From Tetrapyrgos nigripes (taxonomy: Eukaryota; Basidiomycota; Agaricomycetes; Agaricales; Campanellaceae), in NCBI GenBank assembly GCA_013368315.1, contig JAACJM010000214.1, forward strand, positions 62,001 to 126,000: a stretch of 64,000 nt of DNA, written 5' to 3'. Within the stretch, counting starts at the first letter, position 1, and every line of letters starts with the position of its first letter. A model generated the notes under the pieces. The model was given only the letters and a program-made list of their open reading frames with translations, was not told the DNA's origin and searched no databases. Shown in pieces: positions 1 to 8,272 of the stretch. A program made the translations under genes and the position numbers.

Positions 1-705
1 CTTGATTAATCTTGATTAATGTCCAAACATGTGCCATGACCCGCTCCTTCACTGTTGCCACCATGACTCTCTCCCAATGTCTTCGTCTCGCTGCCAATGC
101 TTCCCCTTTGTTTCTTGTTCCAACATTGTCTGAGTCTTTACAATGTTTGTCTGTTATAGACCTTCTCCATATTCACCAGTGTGTTGACCATAGTGCACCT
201 AAAAAGCAATCAAAAGTGTTGAGAGCTTGTTTCATTGCCAATTTTGTTGCTGAAAAGCTGACTCTTGCTGAGAACTCCTCTATTGTGACTTTGTCTGCCC
301 ATGAGTATCAAGCAAAGTGTCAAATAATAGACTGTGAATTCAGTGAGGGCTTTTGTCGTCTTCTTGGCCAAAAGATTTTATATTTAATGGTTCAATCTGG
401 GGCTGTCAAAGGCTTCAAACACTGGCTAATGACCCCTGCTGCTGTTGATTTCATAGTCTGTTCTTTTGACTCTCATTCATCTCAATTTCTGGCTGAACTT
501 GTTATTTCTATTCCAGTGGCTACCATAATGAAAAATGATTTAGTTGAATATCATATTCAGACTGTAGGTTTTCAAGGAAAGTCCAACTCATTATCTGTTG
601 TCCTTTCCCATTTTTTTATCACTCAATTGAGAATGCTGTTCAGTTTGTCTGACAAGGATCTGGCTCAACTGTTTTTATTCTATAGGCCTGAAAGTTGTGT
701 TTCTA

Positions 706-2072
706 CAGTGGGCAAAAAAATTGTCTGCATGTTTCACACTTCTGCAAAGATTGTCAATTATAGAGCTACTGAATAGAGATGAGACAAACTAGTCAGTGAT
801 GGCCTGAAAGCCCTTGATAAGTGCTATGATAATCTTCTTGTTTTGTGTTATTTGGTCAAATACCCATGGAGATATACCCAATTTAAAATGGTAAGTCATT
901 TGGACAATTTTTGAGTTGCTACTTTATCAATACTATTGGCACAATGTGATGCCTCATAGATGACATCATAAGTGGAGCTGTACAGTGATGCAATGTATAC
1001 ATCATAATGATGTCATAGCTGTCAGCTAGACCATATATAAGGACATCCAGATCATCTATTGCCCCCATAAAATCATGAGACCCATCACCTCCACTCAGAA
1101 AGACAATGTCCTCTCTCATCTCCAAACTGGCGCTTCATCCAGGGAAATCTCTGCTCAAACTGGAGTATCCAAGTCAATGGTTGCCTCTCTGGCCAAAGAG
1201 ATGTATGATGTATCCTGACAAGGAGAACCATAAGGCAGGGCGCCCTAAGAAGCTCTCTACCACTGATGAACGGGCTGCTAGGTTATATGGTCAGATGAGA
1301 CTAAAATCAATCGGTTTGGGTCAGATGGGCAGCAGTTTGTGTGGGGTAGGACAGGTGAATCCATGGGAGAGAGAGATGTGGTGGAAACAGTCAAATTTGG
1401 AGGAAATATCATGGTGTGGGGGTGTATGGGATGGGATGGACCTGGAAACATGGCAGAGGTTGAGGGAAGGATGGATGCAGAGCATTATGTGGACATTTTG
1501 GAGAACAATCTTCTGCCATTTTTCAGCAGGATAACGATCCAAAAACACAAGTCAAAAACTAGCCACCAAATGGTTTGAGGACAACAAAATCCATTGCATG
1601 AGCTGGCCTGCTCAGTCTCCTGACCTAAACCCCATTGAACACCTCTGGACAACCCTCAAACGCAAACTCAACAAGTATGATACAGCACCATCTGGAGTTT
1701 GGGAAATATGGGATAGAGCAGCAGAAAAGTGGGTGGAAATCACAGAAAGAGGATTGTCAGAAATTGATCAGGAGTATGCCTAGAAGGATCAAAGCTGTTT
1801 TGAAGGCTAAAGGAGGGCATACCAAGTACTGAGCAAGCACTTTCTGTATTTTAAGGCATATGTCAAAAAATTGTCCAAATGACTTACCATTTTAAATTGA
1901 GTATATTTCCATGGGTATTTGACCAAATAACACAAAACAAGAATATTATCATAGCACTTATCAAGGGCTTTCAGGCCATCATTGACCATTTTGTCTCATC
2001 TCTATTCAGTAGCTCTATAATTGACAATCTCTGCAAAAGTATGAAACATGCGGACAATTTTTTTGCCCACTG
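706..2072 (+). mobile_element. Tc1/mariner-type element inserted at TA in R1
   Basis: Long terminal inverted repeats of about 200 bp start CAGTGGGCAAAAAAATTGTC at 706 and end with the complement at 2072. TA dinucleotides flank both sides (704-705 and 2073-2074), as known for Tc1/mariner insertion. R1 copy 2 reads TTTCTATGTTTG across the matching point near 5753, so the empty site is present in the same window. The element is 1,367 bp and carries a broken DDE transposase. Confidence 0.93.
1106..1832 (+). pseudogene. Tc1-type DD34E transposase, broken
   Basis: Pieces of a Tc1 transposase lie in shifting frames. An N-terminal helix-turn-helix remnant (GRPKKLSTTDERAA) is followed, after an internal deletion near 1280, by the catalytic core. 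WSDETKINRFGSDG carries the first catalytic Asp, MVWGCMGWDGPGN follows, a QDNDPKHKS-like segment near 1530-1560 carries the second Asp, and [15 protein letters not shown] carries the final Glu. Frames change near 1530 and 1595 and the C-terminus is in another frame again, ending near 1832. The protein cannot be made as it stands; the element was probably mobilised in trans or decayed after insertion. Confidence 0.88.
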
Positions 2073-2122
2073 TATGTTTGGGGATGAAGATCGTGTAACT
2101 GTGGTTTAAAAAATTTTGGCCA

Positions 2123-3187
2123 CACTGGAAGCAAGTCCCTGTAAATACACTACCATACAGGGGTATTACAGCATCCTTACTACAAGTCATTCAATAAGTA
2201 ATACACCTTACATTACAGGAGTATTACAAACACATATTTTTCAGAACAATCCTGTAAGACTGCTGTAAATCAGGATGGATTACAGCAACATTTTAGTGTG
2301 ACATAGTGTCACAGTAATACATTCTGTAATAATGCTGAGAAATACAAAGTTATTTCAGAGTGACACTGGAAGAAATTCCTGTAATTACCCTGCCATACAG
2401 GGGTATTACAGCAGCCTTATGACAAGTCCAGGAATTTCTTCCAGTGTCACTCTGAAATACCTTTGTATTTCTTGGCAGTATTACAGAATGTATGAAAGAG
2501 TTGTGGGCCAGCACCCAGACATGGCAAGTATGAGGCCAGAAGGTAATGTTGAACATACAAGAAATGAAAATAAAAATGAATCATGTAGGTTTTCTAACTT
2601 GCAAAGAGGATGAAAAAAGCAGTGAGAGTTGCGGCCCGGAGCTTAATAATAGGGGCAAGTGACAAAAAAGACAGACAGGGAAAATTGGGAGGCTTTAAAC
2701 ATAGCCACACGCAGAAACCGAGTGTAGAAAACTCGTCCTCATTTTATTCAGCCTCGTAATACATTGCGTGGCGCGAATGGAATTTGCCAGCAGTAGGCGC
2801 GGCCGCCTGTTGCGTCAGAACTAATATTTCTTTCCATCAGATCACGCCAGGACAAAGCTAGAAACACAGCCCCACGAATCACTCTGGTCCAAACCCATTT
2901 ATCAGACGGATAGACAGGACTGTTTAAGCATAGCCACAAGCAGAAGTCAAGTGTAATAAACTCAACCTCATTTCATTCAGCCTCATAATTACTGTGACAC
3001 TATGTCACACTGAAATGTTGCTGTAATCCATCCTAATTTACAGCAGTCTTACAGGATTGTTCTGAAAAATATATGTGTGTGTAATACTCCTGTAATGTAA
3101 GGTGTATTACTTATTGAAATGACTTGTAGTAAGGCTGCTGTAATACCCTTGTAATGGCAGCATATTTACAGGTATTTGCTTCCAGTG
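2123..3187. mobile_element. Non-autonomous CACTA-type (CACTG-ended) element in R1
   Basis: The ends are exact inverted repeats, CACTGGAAGC at 2123 and GCTTCCAGTG ending at 3187, flanked by a 3-bp duplication CCA (2120-2122, 3188-3190). The matching point in R1 copy 2 (about 5800) reads GGCCAGTTTG with one CCA. CACTA-superfamily elements are known to start CACTA or CACTG and make 3-bp duplications. The outer 200 bp on each side form long inverted repeats full of the short motif TTACAG/CTGTAA, as expected for CACTA subterminal repeats. No transposase ORF is present. A diverged direct repeat of about 70 bp lies inside (2694-2765 and 2923-2993). Confidence 0.88.
2337..2475. repeat. Internal hairpin of the CACTG element
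   Basis: Two arms of about 45 bp (2337-2381 and 2429-2475) are near-perfect inverted repeats. Each contains the element's own terminal motif CACTGGAAG, so the loop looks like a miniature copy of the element ends. The centre again contains GTATTACAG motifs. Confidence 0.75.
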
Positions 3188-3620
3188 CCAGTTTGTTTGG
3201 CACCATTTTTGACATTATTTTTGACCATCCAGAAGTTGATTCAGACTCTGGATGTGAACAAGAATCCTCACAAAATGTAAATTTTGACCAGATTGATTTG
3301 TATTGACCACAGTTTTTGGAGGAAAGAGATCAATGGCCTGAGTTTGTCCCACAAATGAAAGGTATTGAAACAAATTTGAATACCTTGACCAATTCTCTTG
3401 ACATATATGAAGAATATCAAAATGTAACACAAGCGGGTATCAGTTCTGATGATAAGAAGTTGAAATGAAAAGTGTCCATACCTTTCCGTTTATCTTTGAT
3501 TGATCATGATAGATATGTAGACAAGAGAGAAAATGAAAGGGAAATGAGACGCTGCTTCAAACGGAGTCGGGACTGGCGCATGAAATGCGCCACTAGAATC
3601 CTTCCAATTACCCCCGACAA

Positions 3621-4483
3621 TCCCAAACTCCGACTGGAGGGAGGAGAGGGACATGTCCCACCGATCAATCAGCTGGTCCTGGCAAGGAGGGTTTTAAATT
3701 TTGAAACAGAGATCTCCGCATGAGGTCATTTGTTTCCATCGTGTTCCATCAGCTTCTTTGGCTCATGGCACATGTCCCGATTTGGGCATATGCCAGAGCT
3801 CCCGCCCTTTGGTGAGGCTCCCTGGTGCTATCTCTCTGTATTCTGAGGTACTATGCAGCTAATATATGATTTTGAGACATGTGTAGTACGCATTATAAGC
3901 TTTTTTGGGTAGTTGGTGTAGCGTGCAGTGGGAGAATCCAGCTTTGACCCCTAGAACCCTTACTCGCTTGGAATTTCCTCCTTGGCTGCGCTCGTAGTTG
4001 AAAAAAACTAGGCTACTTACTAGGTATGAAAGAAAACTAGTCTTTTCCCTGTCAATGTCTTGATTTAGCGCCAATTCTTCAGGCCAATGGTTAAAATGAT
4101 AGAATTTTTGTGTACTCATTGTCTTTGGGATACCTGGTCCAATTTGGCCACTTACTTTTATTCTGCAGCCTCAAGCTTACTTCTTCTTCAGTGTCATTTT
4201 AGTCATGCTGTGAGAAAAATCAGTGGGATTGGCAGAACCTTACTGTTTGATGTCCTGGGTGAAGCATAGAAGAAAAATAGAATTTTAATAAAAATAAGTC
4301 TGTAAAACAGATGTCAAAGTATATGGAGGTATACATCAACAATGCTTTGATTCTAGGGGGTTGCCTAAGGCTAGCAGAGAACAGACAGAGGAGCAAAATG
4401 ATATGACTGGAAGCTCGCAGTGGGAAAAATGATAATCTAACTGCTTCGTCAAACAGCAATAATAAAAGGGCACTTACATGCCA
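3621..4483. other. R1-like left end followed by unrelated interior
   Basis: Just after the copy 1 terminal hairpin comes a diverged R1 left end: a GGACATGTCCCACCGATCAATC block, then CTCCGCATGAGGTCAT near 3715-3727. It has the same order as at 6240-6313 and 7410-7485. The next 750 bases match no other R1 copy. Short ORFs are present, for example 4087-4269, but none is convincing. I read this as another R1-ended element with different cargo, or a decayed copy. Confidence 0.45.
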
Positions 4484-4524
4484 CTTGATTAATCTTGATT
4501 AATGTCTAGACATGTCCCATGACC

Positions 4525-6080
4525 CGCTTCTTCACTGTTAGCACCATGACTCTCTCCCAATGTCTTCGTCTCACTGCCAATGCTTGCCCTTTGTTTCTAG
4601 TTCCAACGTTGTCTGAGTCTTTACAATTTTGTTGCTGAAAAGCTGGCTCTTGCTGAGAACTTGTCTATTGTAACTTCGTCTGCCCATGACTATCAAGCCA
4701 AGTGTCAAATAATAGACCATGAATTCAGTGAGGGCTTTTGTCATCTTCTTGGCCAAAAGATTTTATATTTAATGGTTCAATCTGGGGCTGTCAAAGGCTT
4801 CAAACATTGGCTAATGACCCCTGCCACTGTTGATGTCATAGTCCATTCTTTTGACTTTCAATCATCTCAATTTCTGGCTGAACTTGTAATTTCTATTCCA
4901 GTGGCTACCATAATTAAAAATGATTTAGTTGAATATCGTATTCAGACTGTAGGTTTTCAAAGAAAGTGTCAAGAACGTTGTCACTTAGCGAATAACCACC
5001 CAAGTCACACGATGAACAAGATAGATTGACAAGTTACGATGAGATGAGAGAGAGAGAGAGAGAGATAATAGGGACGAGTAGCGGATGAGTAGCTGACTAG
5101 GTTCAACACTGCACTGTACTAAGAGCGGAGTGGAGACAAAGTGAACAGACTAAAGAACTAGTTACAAAACCCCTTGGTATATATGTAAAAGAAATGAATT
5201 GAGAATAAGTGAATAGGTGAGAATGTCCATGGAGATAGGAATCGGAGGAGATAAATGATGTACATGTCAGATCAAGTGATAGTAACCGTAGACAAGGAAG
5301 ATGATGATGAGAGTATAAAGGAAATGAATAGTAGTCCATGGAGTTAAGAAATGAATAGGAAGAGGTAAATACTCATGGTCACAGAAAGTGACGGTCCTGT
5401 GATCCAAACGTATATAAAAAGTTCGAGTCCATCTTGCACACGCAATGTCTGCTTTGCCCCGATCTTTTGCCACAGATGGGTATTAAACATCCCAAAGATC
5501 AATGGACTGAAACTTGGGCTTAAGTTGAGTATTGTCTAGCTCAAGGTGAAGGAAAATTCTACAGCACAAAGAAGCGTGGGAGACCATCACTTTCCGTGAC
5601 CATGAGTAGAGCGGTGATTCGTGACAGAAAGTTCAACTCATTATCTGTTGTCATTTCCCTTTTTTTATTGCTCAATTGAGAATGTTGTTCAGTTTGTCTG
5701 ACAAGGATCTGGCTCAACTGTTTGGATTCTATAGGCCTGAAAGTTGTGTTTCTATGTTTGAGGATGAAGATCATGTAACTGTGATTCAAAAAATTTTGGC
5801 CAGTTTGTCTGGCACCATTGTTGACGTTATTTTTGACCATTCAGAAGTTGATTCAGACTCTGGATGTGAACAAGAATCCTCACAAAACATAATTTTTGAC
5901 CAGATTGATTTGTATTGACCACAGTTTTCAGAGGAAAGAGATCAATGGCCTGAGTTTGTCCCACAAATGAAAGGTATCAAAACAAATTTGAATACCTTGA
6001 CCAATTCTCTTGACATATGTGAAGAATATCAAAATGTAACACAAGTGGGTGTCAATTCCAATGATAAGGAGTTGAAATGA
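4525..6080 (+). pseudogene. R1-encoded protein, copy 2 (broken)
   Basis: Same protein family as copy 1. The frame is disrupted by a deletion near 4628, by the solo LTR at 4967-5626, and by TGA at about 5916 where copies 4 and 5 have CGA. Conserved blocks are AEKLALAENLS, SEGFCHLLGQKILYL, FLAELVISIPVAT, then after the LTR ASLSGTIVDVIFDHSEVDSD. The tail ends NDKELK followed by TGA near 6078. Function unrecognised. Confidence 0.55.
4967..5626. mobile_element. Solo LTR of an LTR retrotransposon
   Basis: The 660-bp insert starts TGTCAAGAACG and ends TTCGTGACA, with 5-bp terminal inverted repeats TGTCA/TGACA. A 5-bp duplication GAAAG flanks it (4962-4966 and 5627-5631). R1 copy 1 carries the empty site (TTCAAGGAAAGTCCAACTC near 572-590). 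TG...CA ends and 5-bp duplications are the known hallmarks of LTR elements. No internal gag/pol is present, so this is a solo LTR left by LTR-LTR recombination. It contains a GA microsatellite (5045-5064) and a TATATAAAAAG box near 5411, a plausible promoter. Confidence 0.88.
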
Positions 6081-6169
6081 AAAGAGTGCCCATACATTTC
6101 TGTTTATCTTTGATGATGATAGATATGTAGACAAGAGAGAAAACAAAAGGGAAATGAGATGCTGCTTCA

Positions 6170-6225
6170 AACGGAGTCGGGGACTGGCGCATGAAATGCG
6201 CCGCTAGAATCCCCGACTCCGGACC
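6170..6225. repeat. R1 head-to-tail junction hairpin
   Basis: A CGGAGTCGGGG box is followed by GGCGCATGAAATGCGCC, GCTAGAA, then CCCCGACTCCGG. The outer boxes are inverted copies of each other and the inner part forms its own hairpin, so the whole segment can fold. The first half is the right end of copy 2 and the second half is the left end of copy 3. The same arrangement recurs at 7341-7393 and, diverged, at 3562-3640. The right half alone ends copies 4 (8233-8270) and 5 (30791-30830). Confidence 0.8.
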
Positions 6226-7377
6226 GAAGGGACAGGAGGAGGGACGTGTCCCACCGATCGATCAACAAATTCGGGTTCTGAAAATTTAAACGGCGATTTC
6301 CGCATGAGGTCATTCTTTTCCGTTCCATTGGCTTCTACGCTTTACCACCATGACTCTCTCCCAATGTCTCGGTCTTGCTGCCAGCGCGTGCCCATTATTC
6401 CTTGCCCCAACGTTGTCAGAGTCTTTGCAATGTTTGTCCGCTATCGACCTATTGCACATCCACCAGCGTGTTGACCATACAGCACCTAACAAGCAATCTA
6501 AAATATTGAGAGCTTTTTTTATAAATTATAGCCAATCTTATTGCCGAAAAGCTAGTTTATTCAGAGAATTTGTCTACGGCTCACGAATATGAAGCAAAGT
6601 GTCAAATAATGGACCGCGCTTTTTGGTGAGGGCTTTTGTCGTCTGTTTGGCGATAAGGTTTTATAAGCTAGGCTTAGCGTTGGCAAAAAGGTAGCTGTGA
6701 GATTTTACTGGAATCTGTGAGTGAACTATCTATTCCATTATTCACCGCAGAGTTCTGTGCTCAAATCATACAGATACAAATTTCCTGACTCTCACAACAG
6801 CCAGGCAATCCTTACCAACCTGTTTATTTTGCCTGAAACTCAAGACGCTCTTGAGCTCTTTTACGATGAGTTTTTCAAAAATCTTCCTTCCCCGGATCCC
6901 GATGTTCTTTCTGCCATCATTCTGCCGCCCATTCCGGCTTCTCCTTCCAAGCAAACCAGCGCATTTACAGCCACTGGCTCTGGGTTAACTGATGATGAAC
7001 AGCTTGCATCGACGAGCGCTTCGCCTTCCGAAGATAAGTTAACTGACCCTCCTGCTCCCAAACGACGGACCGGGAGGAATACCAGTGGGTCAGCAAAGCC
7101 AAAATGATTTCGACATTTTTCTGTACGAAAGTTTTAGCGCTACCTGTACCAATAGTATTGTTCTTTTCTGTTTTCTGTACCAATACGAACTTATGCACTT
7201 CCTTTTGGCCTTGACCTACTAACAACAACTGCTAGTGCATCGGATAATGTTCGGATGAGTCTATTTGGAGTCTATCCTGTATACCTACGTCTTCTGAACT
7301 GTATTGGCCTTAAAAACGGCTCCTGGTACATTGGGTGAAGCAAACGGAGTCGGGGACTGGCGCATAAGTTGCGCCGC
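6212..7377 (+). repeat. R1-ended element, copy 3 with different interior
   Basis: The left part (6212-6666) matches copies 4 and 5: CCCCGACTCCGG, the GGACGTGTCCCACCGATCGATC block, the leader, then MTLSQCLGLAASACPLF. R1 similarity stops near 6666 after GATAAGGTTTTATA. The next 670 bases are unique in the window, and the R1 right-end box returns at 7341. The element therefore has R1 ends around unrelated cargo. Its R1 ORF is already truncated near 6592 by small indels. Confidence 0.7.
6721..7107 (+). CDS. Unrecognised 128-residue ORF in R1 cargo
   Basis: This open frame lies in the cargo of copy 3. The start is GTG at 6721, so the true start may be internal or in an upstream exon. The N-terminal half is ordinary globular sequence (ILPETQDALELFYDEFF). 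The C-terminal half is Pro/Ser/Thr-rich and ends in a basic KRRTGR/AKPK tail that could be a nuclear signal. I do not recognise it. It may be a captured host exon or a transposon protein fragment. Confidence 0.35.
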   Translation: MNYLFHYSPQSSVLKSYRYKFPDSHNSQAILTNLFILPETQDALELFYDEFFKNLPSPDPDVLSAIILPPIPASPSKQTSAFTATGSGLTDDEQLASTSASPSEDKLTDPPAPKRRTGRNTSGSAKPK

Positions 7378-8272
7378 TAAGAATCCCCCACTCCGGACCG
7401 AAGGGACAGAGGAGGACGTGTCCCACCGATCGATCAACAAATTCGGGTTCTGAAATTTTAAACGGCGATTCCCGCATGAGGTCATTGTTTTCATCGTTCC
7501 ATTGCCTTCTACGCTTTACTACCATGACTCTCTCGCAATGCCTCAGTCTTGCTGCCAGCGCGTGCCCATTATTCCTTGCTCAACGTTGTCAGAGCTCTTG
7601 CAACTTTTGTCTGCTATCGACCTATTGCATCTCCACCAGCATGTAGTAGACCATACAGCTCCGAACAAGCAATCTAAAATATATTGAGAGCTTGTTTCAA
7701 AGCTGATGTTATTGCCGAAAAGCTACTTTATTCAGAGAATTTTGTCTACAGCTTTCTTGTTTGCTCACGAATATGAAGCAAAGTGTCAAGTAATGGACCG
7801 CGCTTTCAGTGAGGGCTTTTGTCGTCTGTTCAGTGATAAGGTTTTATATTCAATGGTTCAGTCTGGGTGCTGTCAGAACCGATCAATTCATTCCGACTTT
7901 GGATGTAACCAACAATCATCACAAATCCTAATTTTTGATCCCATTGATTTGTATCGACCACAGTTTTTGGAGGAATGAGATTGGTGGCCTGAGTTTGAAG
8001 AGATGGAGAGTAATGGTCCTATACTGCGGAGTGTTGATTGGTCAATTGCATGGGCTGCTTTATGGTGCATGAGTGAAAGGTTTTTGGAGCTGCGCTGCTA
8101 GTAGTGAGTACTAGTACTGTCAGGGTCCAGGGAACTTGCATATACGTCTGACCCAGTTTAACACCGTGACCGAATGACTTGATTTTCGAACCTCAACTTG
8201 ATGAACTGCTGCTGAGTTCAATTGGGCTTACAACGGAGTCGGGGACTGGCACACAAGTTGCGCCGCTAAGAA
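7378..8272 (+). repeat. R1 repeat family, copy 4
   Basis: Left end at about 7380, leader, then an R1 ORF start (ATGACTCTCTCG near 7524). It is interrupted by small indels around 7577 and 7681 and lacks the middle part of the full protein: after VLYSMVQSG it jumps to QSSQILIFDPIDLYRPQFLEE and stops at about 7976. It ends with the terminal hairpin at 8233-8270. It is nearly identical to copy 5 at 29942-30835, so both descend from the same deletion derivative and moved recently. Here the codon after LY is CGA, not TGA. Confidence 0.85.

Larger units (their letters stand above)
63..3468 (+). pseudogene. R1-encoded protein, interrupted copy
   Basis: The reading frame starts at the ATG at 63 (MTLSQCLRLAANASPLFL), which sits in the same context in all R1 copies. 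It runs open to the Tc1 insertion at 706, resumes after 2073, is cut again by the CACTG element at 2123, and resumes from 3188 to a stop at 3466-3468. A stop codon sits at about 3303 (TAT TGA CCA), where copies 4 and 5 read TAT CGA CC. The uninterrupted protein would be roughly 380-400 residues: a Leu-rich N-terminus, an AEKL/AHEY(Q/E)AKCQ/SEGFCRL middle block, and an acidic tail with DSDSGCEQESSQ. I do not recognise the family. It resembles no transposase catalytic core that I can see, and could be the N-terminal part of a larger mobile-element protein. Confidence 0.6.
1..3620 (+). repeat. R1 repeat family, copy 1 (split by two insertions)
   Basis: This is the longest R1 copy. It opens with a doubled CTTGATTAAT and shares its coding part with copies at 4484-6212, 6212-6666, 7378-8272 and 29942-30835. 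Its right end, near 3560-3605, is the family's conserved terminal motif: a CGGAGTCGGG box followed by a small hairpin (GGCGCA, loop, TGCGCC). The copy is cut at 704-705 by a Tc1/mariner element and at 2120-2122 by a CACTG element. Removing both restores continuity with copy 2. The window begins at or near its left edge, so the left end may be incomplete. Confidence 0.85.
4484..6212 (+). repeat. R1 repeat family, copy 2 (carries a solo LTR)
   Basis: This copy has the same doubled TTGATTAAT start and ATG context as copy 1. About 100 bp present in copy 1 are missing near 4628. It is split at 4962-4966 by a solo LTR and resumes at 5632. It provides the empty sites for the two insertions in copy 1. 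It ends with the terminal box and hairpin at 6170-6205, which joins directly to the left end of copy 3. Confidence 0.85.

Noticed and set aside
1321..1548. Minus ORF inside the Tc1 element
   Set aside because: Antisense to the transposase core, whose DDE motifs are on the plus strand.
6170..6225. Rho-independent terminator
   Set aside because: GC-rich hairpin, but no T-run follows, the genome is eukaryotic, and the hairpin recurs at every R1 end.
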